The translations under genes and the position numbers were made by a program. This document shows, in pieces, positions 22,997 through 35,870 of a stretch of DNA of 64,000 nucleotides. The stretch is from Rhodamnia argentea (taxonomy: Eukaryota > Streptophyta > Magnoliopsida > Myrtales > Myrtaceae), in assembly GCF_020921035.1 (NCBI RefSeq), contig NC_063155.1:27459294-27523293 (forward strand), written 5' to 3'. Numbering within the stretch: position 1 is the first letter of the stretch; every line of letters begins with the position of its first letter. The notes under the pieces were generated by a model that saw only the letters and a program-made list of their open reading frames with translations, searched no databases and had not been told where the DNA came from.

Positions 22997-25319
22997 AGAT
23001 ATTGGCGTGAAGAAACTGGACTCTCTTTTTACTTTTCAAGAAACAGATTATTGGTGTTTTTTTCTTCTGGGTGCTTTGAGCGCCGGGGAGTTCAGGGCTA
23101 GGTTTGGACGACAGCGATATGTTCAAAATGATGATCTCAAGGGTCATTTCCTATGGCGAGAGGAAGGCGAGCATCATGAACGTCTGAGACGGCTCTTAGG
23201 TTTTCTCGGTGACGTATAGAGAAGAGAGGAGGAGGAAGAATGGTTATTTTGAGAGGGGTGAGAATAAAAGAGAGATTGTGTAAAAATTATCTGAACCGAA
23301 AATCTAATTGAAAAGAAATGCATGAATTTTTCAGTTTGACTCGGTTACACCCTGGAGGATATTGAATATGACTTAGATAATTTCGGCGAAATCTCAGGTT
23401 ATCATATAAAAGATTATGTAATTCACGACAATATTTGTTCATGTGATACACATTCTTTCAAAGAGATTGTATTCGATCCTTTAAATGATATTTTTACGGG
23501 CCACTCTTTTTCCACTCCTCTTTTGGCTAAACACTCCCCTTTTACAATACTTTGACCATATTACCCCTTGCGTGGCCTCCCATTTAGCATGCTTCAATAT
23601 TCAGAGTGACTGTCCCTTTTTTTTTTTTTTTTTGAATCTTTTCTTAAGGTCCTACTCTCCTTACGTATGCTTTTGACGTCCAACTTACAAAATCGAGAAT
23701 AATTCAAGGCAAAGCATAACCTATTCTTCCAGCAAAACCACAGATGGCTTGTCGTGCGGTGATAAGCCGGCTAAACTATCCAGTGACAATAAAGGTGAGG
23801 TGGCCACGACACTACACATCAGTAACAGCGGCAACTCAGCTTTAAACCGCGAATTGTATTGACTTGGCACGCTTATGGCTAGATTGAAAATAATCCATGA
23901 AACCAAAACAGACAAGGTGAGAGAGCTAAAATCTAAACAGATGAACAACTCAATAAATCAAAAGGAATAGAAACAACTTGGCAATGGCTTTTGTGGATTG
24001 AAGACAATGATAAAAAGTATCTAGGTGGGTGCTTTCTAGTCGTGTCTCTTGTTCGTGTGCCCAGAATTTATTTTCTAATCGATAATTTGCAATCTCGGCA
24101 AACTCTCTCTGTCGCCCTCGTTTACATCCCCGATTTCCAATCTCTAAGCATATTTTATGTGGCCCTTCCCTTGCTAAAAAAATCTGAAAAATGGTCTTCC
24201 GTACCACGCAACTACAATCTTGCATTCCTCAATTATACTCCCCATTCCCTTTTTGGGTGGAAAAATCAAACGCGCGTTCGCCTGCACAATGATTAGGTTC
24301 CACCCACCAAGCTCAAATTCATCCCCCTCTTCTTCCTAAGCATTACCACCACACCAAAAAGAGAAAACCTTTAACCAGCTCTTGATTGACAATACTATAC
24401 CAAACAACGTTGTTGTTTGTCGAAATCAAAGGTGTGGAAAGAAGAGGCTCGCCTGCAAGAGAGAGCACAGAAAGAAGTGAGTAGAAGAAAGATTGTAGGA
24501 CCACAAAGAAAGAAAGAAAACATAAAGAGGGGAACCACTTTATTTACTTTACTAGAGTTTTTTTTATTTTATTCGAATACTAGAGTTTAATTGAAACATG
24601 CTAAATAGTGGGCCATAAAAAGGGTAATATGATCAAAACACTTGTGAAAATGAGTGTTCAAGTCAAGTGAGGAGTGGAAAAAGCACGATCCTATTTTTAC
24701 CACCCTTTCTCAAAACAGCTCGTGTAAAAAACTTGTTATATGGACAATAAATTAGTTTGCGCACGGACAATATGATTGGCAAGTGGTAGGTGGGAGCGTA
24801 AATACAGCTTTCGACTCCTCGAAGAATCATCTATTGCGTGGAGGACATGGCCGATGGGGTCCGATCCGGGTGGGTATCTGCTGTCCAGGACAAAGCTTGT
24901 TTATGAAACAAAATAGGAACTTATTCGAGCATTCCAATTCCAGCAACCATTCGTTTTGCTTTCTTGGTTTAGACCTTCACAAGTTCGAGGGAATCTCCAA
25001 TTCACAAAACTTGGTTGTGTGAAAGAATGAGATATAGCTCTTCGTTTCCATTGGACTCCTCCCTCACCTTCTGAATCTTCAAAGCAATTTTAATTCTTAC
25101 TTTTCAAGTCGATTCACTGTCAATTCGCCTATTCTATGCGTGGAATGTTGTTGAGTCAAATGTAATAATCTCTCCAATCAATGTCCAGCAAGGGTGCAGA
25201 GGTCCTCGCCCGTGATTGCCTCGGTTAGACCAAGCGCGAGTTACTGACCTTCACCTGCGGCTGAATATGATCAGTCGGCCACCCCGCCAGCCCAGAGTTG
25301 TGAAATTAAAAATATTCTG

Positions 25320-25512
25320 AAAGTTTTCAAAAAAGTATCGTCGTTTAGCACGGCCGGTGTCCATTCAGCGATTTTCAACCAAAATTGAATGAACTACATT
25401 AGCAAATTATCAGAGGATTTCGAACTCAATTCATATAATTGAAAGGTTTATAACCCCATTAACACAAATGCAATAGATGTAAGACATTTTTTATACTTTT
25501 TTTTCTGAAACA
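25320..25512. mobile_element. One arm of a family-A foldback element
   Basis: Reads 'gcacggccggtgtcc...cgattttcaaccaaaattgaatgaac' then 'aaaggtttataacc...caatagatgtaagacatttttt', the right-arm pattern of the elements at 19354 and 61147. The left arm is missing. Confidence 0.5.
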
Positions 25513-26418
25513 ATATACCATCCGTTAGCATCTACATAAGGTTTCACATGGAAAACAATACCGAGCTGAATCCACGACATTTAAGCCTTTCACGTGGACC
25601 ATGCAATTGAAAGGCTCAACATGCCCGAGCCCTACCCCTTTCCGTAGTGATTCATACAGGGTGTTCACCGAAACAAGGAGTAAATGAGCACGACAAATTT
25701 CTCCTCACTCTCTAGGACATTACATCAGAATCAGATCGAATAAGGCGAGATTTATGAGGCCAAAAGCAGGAATTTCCGGTAGGAGTCTCAGAGAGAAAGG
25801 TGGGATAATTATAAGTTGGCTAGAGTGATTCTTTGAACTTTCTGGGAATTACTTCTGTTGAGTTGAAGAGGCTGTGCCGGTGATGGTAACTAACAATCTT
25901 GGGGGCAGCAGCGATCTTCGCAGTCTCACAAAGGTGATGCCCGGCTGAGCAGGTGGAGAAGGGGTGGTGGTGAAGGGGAGCGTGCCTCGGAGGGAGCCAT
26001 GACAATGCTGGAAGGTTAGAGGTAGTGGAGCTAACACAAGAAATGATCGCTGTGGAAGAAGGTAAAGTATTAAAGAAGTGGAGGACACCAAAAACTAACT
26101 AATTGAAGAGGGAAAGGAGTATTCCATTTTACATGATATTCATGACAATCGCACGTAGCACTAAACTTCCCCAACTGTTTTGCTTGCTATAAGCAAAGCA
26201 GCAGACACCAGAACTTTCATCTGAAGACAACAGATTTCCATCAAAAAATGAACAAAATAGGTACATCATATGATTAATTCAAAGATATACATGGTAGTCC
26301 TGTGGGAAATGATTGATACACTCTGGTTAATAATTGGTGCAACTGTTTATACATCTGTAAAGTATTCAGACCTGTGCATCTCGTGGCCTCGCTAGAGTCC
26401 TATCCTATCAATGACGAC

Positions 26419-29400
26419 CTACTTTCCACCTTTACCATAGCTATCTCGCAGTGTAACCGTCCGGTTGAAGACAAGTTTCTCAGATGTAGAGTCCCTGTCA
26501 ACCACGAAATACCCTGCAATTGCAGATTGTCAAAACAATGATGATCAGACAATATATGAATAGAGTTTCAGCCCTATTGAACAAGGTACACATCCTCCAA
26601 AGGTATATGGGCAGAACATTATGCCAATAGAATGTAAATACCTTAACATAGCTTTTAGATGGATGCCGTGCGGATGTCAGACTAATCACGAAAAGACAGG
26701 AAGTTTCATCTTTTCTGGCAGAATCTAACCTCTGTACTAGATCACTCATAGGGAACCGCGCACCAATTCATAAATAAGTACTTCATGATTGTTTTTCGTT
26801 ATAGAAGCAATTCAAAGATTTTTTCTTGCCTAATGCTTCTCTGATTAAACTATTCAGAAGTCCATCGTCTATGCAACAGCTGTCTGAGTGGATGTAAAGC
26901 GCAAAAAAGAAACAACCTTTCCAAGAAATTCAAGACAGACTTAAAGAGGAAGACCTAAAGAGGATCCTACCAAAATGGCAGAAAAAAACGATGCCGCTGA
27001 AGGCGAGTTTAACAGAAGCCAGCACAGAGGACAAAATCTAATTAACTCGTGGCCCCACTTTGCTAGATGAGGAAGAGATTTAATGACAGAAAGATACATT
27101 GGCTCTTGGTAAGCTGGATTGTGGCTCTTGATCCATCATGAAGCTACTCAACATACCATTTTAGGGATCTCCACATATCCTAAAAACTTGCAAATGCTCT
27201 ATCAGGAACTAACCAATCACTAGAAGCAACACACACACACACACATATATGAGTTTCCACTCACCAAAGCTGTGCTGTTTTTTAAAGGAAACTTACGAAG
27301 AATAGTTGAAATAGATAATCATATGCATGGATTGCGATAGAGATTACAGTATCTCCTCAGAAAAGCACTATTCCCAGCTTCAAATGCATAATTCACATCC
27401 TTCAATGATGTCAAATAGTCCATATGCCAGTATATTAATGCCACTAATAAGTCCCAGTACATACCGAGCCTTTCAAATTGAAATCTATCTCCCACTTTAG
27501 CTTCTCCAAGTGACGGTACAGCATATGCACAAGGGACCACAACTTTTGAATGTGGGTTGACATCACTGAGCCAATCATTACCAAGCTCAGCCGGACTCTA
27601 ATTCAGCAACAAATTCCACCAAGTATTAATTATTCACATAAAACAGATAATGCCAGAAGAAGAATAAACAAAATTTCCGAGACTAAATTCCAACCTCTGA
27701 CAAAAATAGCTTGTCAAATAATCTGACTTCCACCTGAAGTGGGTCAACACCATGGGACGATTCAGCAACCCAGTGAAGCACCCCCTTAAGATACAATTTG
27801 GGGGAAAAAACATAGAATAAGAGTCAGCACTACAAGTACCAACAATAACCATTTTCCTTCAAAGCAATTTAAAACAGGGAATGAACAACGTTAAACATAT
27901 CAACCTTAGGTTTTGTTTTCTTGGAGGGATCATATTCAGCGTGAATCTCAACAACAGTTTCCTTGTCATCAGCTAGGATAACATTGGTGCACTTTATGGG
28001 GAATGCATACCTACCATCGCAAAAAAGTTTTGAGCATCAAGCATGCATTTGATAAAGGTGAAACCTCAAAGGAAAAAATCTAGTGAATACCTTAGCATCA
28101 CTGTTTTACCAGGAGCAAGACCATAGTAATCTTTTGAATCCTTCATCCGAAAATCTGACCGTTCTATGTACACCGTCTTCGAAAAGGGGACCTAGTGAAA
28201 ATGTTAAAACAGCAAATTCACTTCACAATCCATCTGAAAGCAATTTTAGCAAAATTATGGATGTGCATAAATAGCAAACAGTTCAAGTTCAAATGTCCAA
28301 AAGAAGTACTAAAGACCTGACTGAAATAATTCTCGAGTGATCACACAACATAAGTTAGACCAGAGCATCCAGGCATATTTTACGTCATCGAACCTATGGC
28401 TGCACTTAATGTCAATTACAAATTCCCTCATAGTTTTTTTTGGTCAAAAAATTCCCTCATAGTTGACATGTAAAAAAGTTCGGATTTTATAAATGACATG
28501 TATAAAAGCATCTGTGCCTCGTATGGTGTGGCCATTACCTGGTAGATGGCAGACGTATCTGTTTGAGCATCAGGCCATTTCTTTGCTTCAAGATCCATCA
28601 CGCTGCCAGCATCTAAGTTGGTAATAACAACCTTAATAAAAAAAACAATAATCAGTTAATGAAACAGCAAAAACAATTATTGATCCACATAAAGAACAGA
28701 TCCAGCACACACCTTAAGTGGATATAGAACAACCATGGTTCGAGGCGCTGTTTTGTTCAGTTCTTCTCTAATGTGATACTCTAGGCGATCCAACCGAATC
28801 GTGCTACCATCACTGGTGAGAAAACAGAAACTTTAAAGTAAGAGACAAACAATTTGATATTCTTTTATGTTGTTCATGTGGGCTCCATATTAACAAACTC
28901 AACCTTCTAGTGATTCCGATTCCTCGAACAAAAGCATTGATGGAAGTTGAAGTTACACCTCTTCTTCTCAAACCAGCTAGGGTCATCAAACGTGGGTCAT
29001 CCCACCCATCAACAAATTTCTTGGTCACTAAATAGTTTAACTGCAACGCAACAAGGACACATTTCATAACACATGGAAAAGGGATCAACAACTTTACTTT
29101 AATCAAGAATTACCCAAGGTTCAAATTTCTGCCTCACCTTCCGCTTTGACATTACAGTATTAGTGACATTGAGCCGTGAGTACTCCCATACATAAGGTTG
29201 GTATAGGTCTAGAGCATGCAATAGCCAGTAGTAGGAAGCACGCCGCGTCTCAAATTCAAGAGTACAGAGCTGTTGACAACACAAGCAGAAGACAAGAAAA
29301 ATTAACAGGCACAAAGCCCAGAAGGAAAGACGAGCCTAGACGACCAAAGACCACATTAGTGAAGGAAAACCATTCACATATCCTTACTGCTTTCAGCATC

Positions 29401-32400
29401 ATGAAAATGCGCTATCTGCCCAAGTCTAGAAACCAGCATACAAATATAACAAGCATGAATAAAACTACAAAGGATATATTTCTCATAAGACAAACTAATG
29501 ATTGTCCAAAACCATCAAATTGAAAATGTATATCTCCAAGGCTAACATGGATAGGTCTACCTACTTCAAGAACATCTGGAAGATGCTATTTTTAAACAAG
29601 CAAAAATGGTTTACTCCCTTAATAAAAATGATACTGACAGATTTAAGTCATTGAATGAAAAGCCTCAGAGTTGAGCCATCAATCAAGAAAGATCCCACTT
29701 TCCCTTAATAAAAATGATATTCCACCTTATCTCAAACCTGAATATAGACAAAATCCATAGCTTTAGCCTAAAACATAATGACAAAAATCCAATTTAACTA
29801 TCTTGACTCTACAGGCCCGTTCCTCATTTCGCTCATAATCATACCCAATTAGAATAGTCTGTGCTATTAAAATATCTGCGCATAGTTGTTCATTAATTAG
29901 CTGAAAATAAACACAAAAAAAATCTAATGTGCCACAAAATCCAGAACCTCATACCATATACCATAGTTCATTTGCTTATGACTTCTAATGCTGCCTTAAA
30001 TATGCATGAGCCCACATCATCAACTTATTTGTTATTCACCTGAAATCCTTCATTTTATTTAAGCAGGGCACAGGAGGTTTTCATCAATCCATATAAGGCA
30101 CTTCATTATCATCAGATAGAGGAGCAAAGGAAATACTACATAATGAAAGTGCCTCTAACCAAAGCCTCGGCTTCATATCAACTAGCAAACTTAGGACTCT
30201 CTCTTTATGGTTTCCCATCCTTAAGTTCCTATCTCGTTAGTTTATTGGACATAAGGAAAAGTAAGCACATGCATCACTACCTCAAAATCCTCAACACCGA
30301 AACTAATTGCTGACGTTTACACTTAGAATGACGCCAAAGTTGCCCTTCGCCATCCTAACTCCACATGGAGGTCTATCCACAAGACTTAAGGCTCTATTAT
30401 TCTCTTATCGACCGTAGTACCAATATTTGTTCAGGAACCATCCAGCAAATGAGAAAACCATAGAATTGAAGCACGAGATACAATAAAAAAGAAACAAGAA
30501 CGAGACATACCGAATGGGTGATATTTTCAAGGGAATCAACAATGCAATGAGCGTAATCATAGCTTGGATAGACACACCATTTATCTCCAGCATGAGGATG
30601 AGGAGTAAACTACAGATAATAAAACCAAAATGTGAATCACCATGTACTAACATAAGAGCAAGCTATTAAAGAAATATTAGGTAAAAAGGCATACCTTTAT
30701 ACGATATGCAATGAGATCATACATATTATAGTTATCACTCTGCATATCCTGCTTCATTCTAAGCGTTGCTTTTCCTTCCTCAATCAGACCCCTTCTCATA
30801 TCCTCAAAGAGTTTCAATGACTCCGCAACCGGTCTGTCCCTCCATGGACTATTCATCTTCTTTTCCCTATACTCCTTTATTTCATCCGGTGTCTACCGAT
30901 ATAATTTCAAGCATTGAAAGAAAATGAGATTAAATCAAGAATGGATAAAGCACAATGAGAAGTGCTCAACATCAGAGAATTCTCCAACATGATATACGCA
31001 CTGCAAGATAGAGAAAACATCTTTGTAGTAAAAAAGGTTAGTGACTGTGGCATAAAATCAAGAAGTGTGACTGTCACACAAAATTAACAATTGCTAGTAT
31101 GAGTACATCCACGTGGCAAAATATGTAACTTGCCTGCTTCCAAAGGCTATGTTAGACTAAGGATTGAGCATACATTTGCAAGACAATATAACTAAAATGC
31201 AGGGAAAAGCATATGCAGGGCAACTTATTCACATAGCTGCAATAGAGATAGAACCTCCAAAGATTTCTTCCCAAGCATCCTATTCTACTAGGGCTCAGCC
31301 TAAAGCAGCGATAATTTTAGTTGGGAGGAAGAATGCATAACAAAGTGAAATGAGTACACTAGTAATTACCTTAGCCATAACCAATACACAGCTATAGGAG
31401 CCATGTCATTACTTTCTGGTAAGTATTTGACACTCATTGCACACGGTTTCACACTTAGTGAGGGGGAAAATAGAATCAATTTTACCCAGAGCAGCGAGAA
31501 GATTTTACAATTAGCCAAATGGAAATCAAACAGCTCACCTGATGATCAACATAAGCATGACCCCTTTTTATAAGCTCCACCGCCAGATCATACAACTCTT
31601 GGAAGTAATCACTGGCATAAGTGATCTACCAAAATACAAGTTCTATCAGATTTTTCTCCCAGTAAAAAGGCTCGAAGCATAAACCAAGTCAGTGAATGCA
31701 GAAAATTTTCACCTTGAAAGGTTTCCAACCCATCCAATCAACAATTTCTTTGATATGATCAATGTACTCTTTCTTTTCAGCTTCTGGATTTGTGTCATCA
31801 AACCTACAAGCCATAACAACATAAATGATGGCTAACGAACAGCAAAACCTTTTCAGCATAATCCATAACAGAGTCCAGGGGAAAATCAAACCAGAACACC
31901 AGCACAACCGCTAGTAGCCATCAATATGCATCTTAAAGTTACAGTTTAAAGAATTCACGGAGCATAAATAGACAGCTAGAACATTACTGGACAACTGAAA
32001 GGCAGTATGGACCCTTCCCTTCCTATTGGAAGCCACAGTGTACAAGGTGGGCCATGTAGAAAGCAGAACATCGATGCCCTAAGATTCACAAAGAGTTCTC
32101 CTCGTGTCTCTTTTAGGATAACACTAAGTGCACATTTCAAACGTTAGATGTTATTTCCTTTCTAGTTACTTCTTTTTCTTCGCGTGTTTTAACACTAAAG
32201 TCCTTTCTCCTCTCCAAGAGGACCGTCTTCAATCTCCAAAAGAATTTCGCTTACATTAGATAAGAGTTGAGAACACTGGGACAAGCAAAGGCTATAACTT
32301 CTTGAGCCCACATGAACTTTTAAGTCAGAGAAATTAACTGGTACACCTCCAGTTAGAGTCTCCAAAGCATCAAAAGGATTTCACTTACAGACTTACAGTA

Positions 32401-35400
32401 TATCGAGTAGAGAAGATTGGGGGAAGCAAAGGCTATTGACTTCTCGAGCCCAAAGAGAAAAAAATCTAAGTCTGAGAAGTTAGTTAGGTACACCTCCAGT
32501 TCAAGTCCCCAACTCATTAAAACTTAAATTAAGAATTTAGTTTCCTCAAGCGGCTAAGAATGGCTTTCACTATTTTGGAGCTAGAACACTCAATTATCAT
32601 CAAAAGCAGACACATCTAGACTAGCATAAGGTAGAAAAACACGACCATTCTACACCAAAACCTAATTTAAACTTACTTTTTTAGCTGTTAGCCTGCCTCC
32701 CTTAAGTCCTAAGAAGAAAGTTTTGGATAGAGAATTATAATAATCACAATCTAAGCATATCTACACTCACTCCACCAGGCAATAAGACTTGACAATCCAA
32801 GGAATTAGAACTGCAGGAATAGTTGAACACTAAGCAAACAAAGCTCCCCAAAAGTTGCTCAAGGAGGTTATCCTCATTAAAATGTTCAACAATTTATAAC
32901 AATCTTACATTTAGTTCATTGAAAATGGACGTCTATTTAAAAGAATATCCACCATTTTCACTGTTAAAGCCTGCTAAGCTAATTTGCGGAGTATTGAAAG
33001 AACATGTATAAAGCAGCCAATGCTTAGACTGAACTACTTGTTATTTGTCATTCAACGGTCTGGAAAATGAAATAACTTTCATACGTCAGGTATTTTAAAA
33101 ATTTAATTCACATGGACTGTCCCAATTTATGCGCTCGCGCTCGCACGCACACTACATATATGTTCCCTTACCTCAAATAGCAGCACCCAGATCTCTCTTT
33201 AGCCAGACCAAAGCTAACAAACATGGCCTGTAGTCATCAAGATCACAACTGGCAGCCATAAGCAAAACAAATAGGGAACACAAGTATGATTCAACAATAG
33301 CTCAGTTTTACCTTTGCATGACCAATATGCAGATACCCATTTGGTTCAGGAGGAAATCGAGTGAAAACTTTTCCGCCTGTTACTGTTAAGTGCTTATTAA
33401 GCATTTCCTTTGAATTGCAACACCTCAACACACGATCATCACTGAAAAATATCTCAGTATGCACCTGGTAATTGGAGGCATACAACGTATTAAGTGATGT
33501 TTGTCTGTTCAGACTATATAAAAGAATGGAAAATCAATTAAGAAAATGCTTGCTCATGATTTAATTGCAGAGCAAGATTCCAAATATGCCCAGAACTCAA
33601 AATAAGTCTATTGAGAGAAAGGTACATAGAGTGAAAAGGCAACATCTTACCTTGAAATTATCCTCTGGCTGTGGAAAATCCTTAAATGGATTAAGTTCTT
33701 CTTCAGAGGGCTGTGGTGCAGCAACCACTGCAACTTTCTTCTCCTACAAATCAACACCAGAGAGACAATGAAAATAATGACCTCTTACTTAAAAACGAAA
33801 AGCAAACTCTACATCCTGGTGTAAGCCCACCTCAACTTTCACAGGCTTTTCCTTCTTCTTTGCAGGCTTTTCATCATCTGCAGCAGTCCTTTCACCCAGC
33901 AACGCAAGCATTTTTTTATCTATGATTTGCTATAAGAAGACATGGGTACATCGAGAATATTAAAAAAAAGTTAAGAAGAGAAAAAAAGGGGAAAAGAATA
34001 CATCATAAGTATGAACAATTAGGAAATCCGAAATTTAAGATGGCACCTTAACACTCTTTTGGTCAGCCCATGGCAGCTTTTTTCGAACATGTCCAAATAA
34101 TTCACCCACTAAACACAAAGGGGAAACTATTAGATACTGTAATCCAATAAGTGTGTTTTCTTTCCATGATAAGTAACTGAAATGGGCAACACTACACATA
34201 AAAAAGGACAGGCCACAAAATATACTACGTGTGAAACAGCACAAGAGGTTAGTTAATATGCTGAATAGTGCGACAAGAATAATCCCAGCATTTGAATTCC
34301 CTATAAATTTTACTAGCTAATAGGACCTATAAAGCCATCCATCAATTCCTATTTAAGGGAGACCCCATCCCCGGAGAGGAAGCTGACAATTAAGGACCTT
34401 TCTGCAACAACACTTAAATATTTGATGCTTCAGGACTAAAAAATGCTTGTGAAGGGGGGAAAAAAGCACACCAGATACTTCAGGACAATGATTTACAACA
34501 AGAAATCAGAATGTCCAAATCAAAGTGCTGAGTCATCAAAGACTGATAGAATTCAGCCTTTTGATTAGAGTAGAATTAATCATCTCTTACCATTTGTTCG
34601 ATAACGCTGTTCCAAGATTGAGCTCGCTCGCTCTTCAAAAATTTCACTAACAGTATGTTCAATATCTTCCTCGGACACCTCCACTCCTGCTTGCACAAAA
34701 ATCAGCAATATGATGAAACAATGCACGAGGAACCATCACAAAGGGTAAAATTGTTTTACACCAAAAACAAGCATAATAATGTGATGGCGGCGTATCGTTT
34801 TGCAGCCTGAATGAAACTGCCCAAAACACGCAGACACCACAAGATGCGTGCCTAAACAGCACATGAATAAATTAAAAATCCTAATATTCAATTGGATTTC
34901 GTAACGGATAGCAGTGCTTTGCATACCGACACCACATGCTTCTTCAAACTCGTGAAGCTTAAAGCTCTCTGAACCAGTGTGGGAGAAAAATGAAAATGCA
35001 GCATCTAGCTGAGCTGTCGTTTTAATCTGCATACAATCAAGCAACACGAACAAGAGGTAAAATTATTTATCCGACATCTTGCCAAGTTCACAATTAATAT
35101 ATCTAACATCTAGCGAATTAACCATAGTTGAGAAATGAGTAAAATCTGATAGAGCCAAAAAAGTTGAAATAAGAACCCACAAAAGATATAACAACAGTCC
35201 ACCACAAAGTTTTTTATTTTATCCTCACCTTTGATGACACGATGTACTCGAGCAATGTGGGACGGTGCACGAGAGCATTGGCCGGGTACTTCGTAGCAAC
35301 CTGCAACATATCCATCACAGAGGAAAACAACAATTAAGCTCATTAACCACTTCCCACCCGCTATACACCAGAATCAACTCATTTGCGATAGCATTCTCTC

Positions 35401-35870
35401 AAACAAATGCATCATTTCCATAAATTGTTCCCCGATTGTCACAAGCAGAATCAATGAAATTCAAACTCACCGAGTAGAGAAGATTCCCGATGCTCTTCTC
35501 GCATCCATCCGTCACAGAAGCCTTAACGCCAAAAAAAAGAAAAGAAAAGGGAGGACAACAACAAAAGATCAGCGAATCGATCAATTCACAGCCAATTTTC
35601 ACAACATCACGAACTCGCGAATCGTTTTCAGCCACCCGCCTACTCATGCATCCCCGATTTCTCATCATGCAAACAGGAATGAAAGCAGCGCAAGCTCACT
35701 CAACCAAACCACGACGAGGTTCGAGCTCATCGCCGTACCTCGTGAATCACGGCCGTCAAATTCGCGGTGACCTTGTTGTTGGCGACGGTGTTCTTGGCAG
35801 TGCGCTCGTCGAGGCCGATCTTCAGGAAAAGCTCCAGCGCCCTGTCTCTGGACTCGTCCTCCTTCACCAT
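26419..35870 (-). CDS. OVA9: Glutamine--tRNA ligase (GlnRS), cytosolic eukaryotic type
   Basis: Twenty-three minus-strand exons give 791 aa, about the length of Arabidopsis OVA9. Exons: 35870-35739, 35521-35471, 35300-35229, 35026-34927, 34686-34591, 34108-34047, 33929-33831, 33743-33651, 33464-33312, 33227-33172, 31803-31713, 31625-31539, 30892-30695, 30609-30511, 29269-29138, 29040-28904, 28812-28713, 28631-28539, 28191-28091, 28010-27905, 27784-27695, 27597-27465, 26513-26419. Residues 1-200 are the eukaryote-specific helical tRNA-binding N-terminus, then a Lys-rich linker ([11 protein letters not shown]). The class I catalytic core has [11 protein letters not shown] (HIGH at 281-284), [13 protein letters not shown] and VMSKRK (KMSKS loop, 502-507). 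The C-terminal part is the anticodon-binding beta-barrels, ending RDSYGKGGK. It charges tRNA-Gln with glutamine using ATP. No lesion seen; all junctions keep frame. Confidence 0.97.
27229..27244. repeat. (CA)n microsatellite in a GlnRS intron
   Basis: Eight CA units followed by 'tatata', inside the intron between the last two exons. Confidence 0.85.
32230..32512. repeat. Diverged direct repeat in GlnRS intron 10
   Basis: The order 'ctccaaaag..tttc.cttac', 'agcaaaggctat', 'acttct.gagccca', 'agtc.gag', 'gtacacctccagtt' occurs twice, about 135-145 bases apart, with many substitutions. It sits in the 1.4-kb intron between the exons at 33172 and 31803. Confidence 0.75.

Larger units (their letters stand above)
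20128..26418. other. Large gene-poor spacer between MYB and OVA9
   Basis: Six kilobases with no coding region I can support. It holds CT/GA microsatellites, one arm of a family-A foldback element (25.3-25.5 kb), and 'gggttataa/gggtc' words near 21.06 and 21.55-21.65 kb that recur at 43.1-43.7 kb. The last few hundred bases before 26419 are the 3' flank of the minus-strand GlnRS gene. Confidence 0.5.

Noticed and set aside
23007..23219. Plus-strand frame with GEFRARFGRQRYVQND
   Set aside because: Follows a CT microsatellite and looks protein-like for about 40 residues, but I recognise no family and see no splice context.
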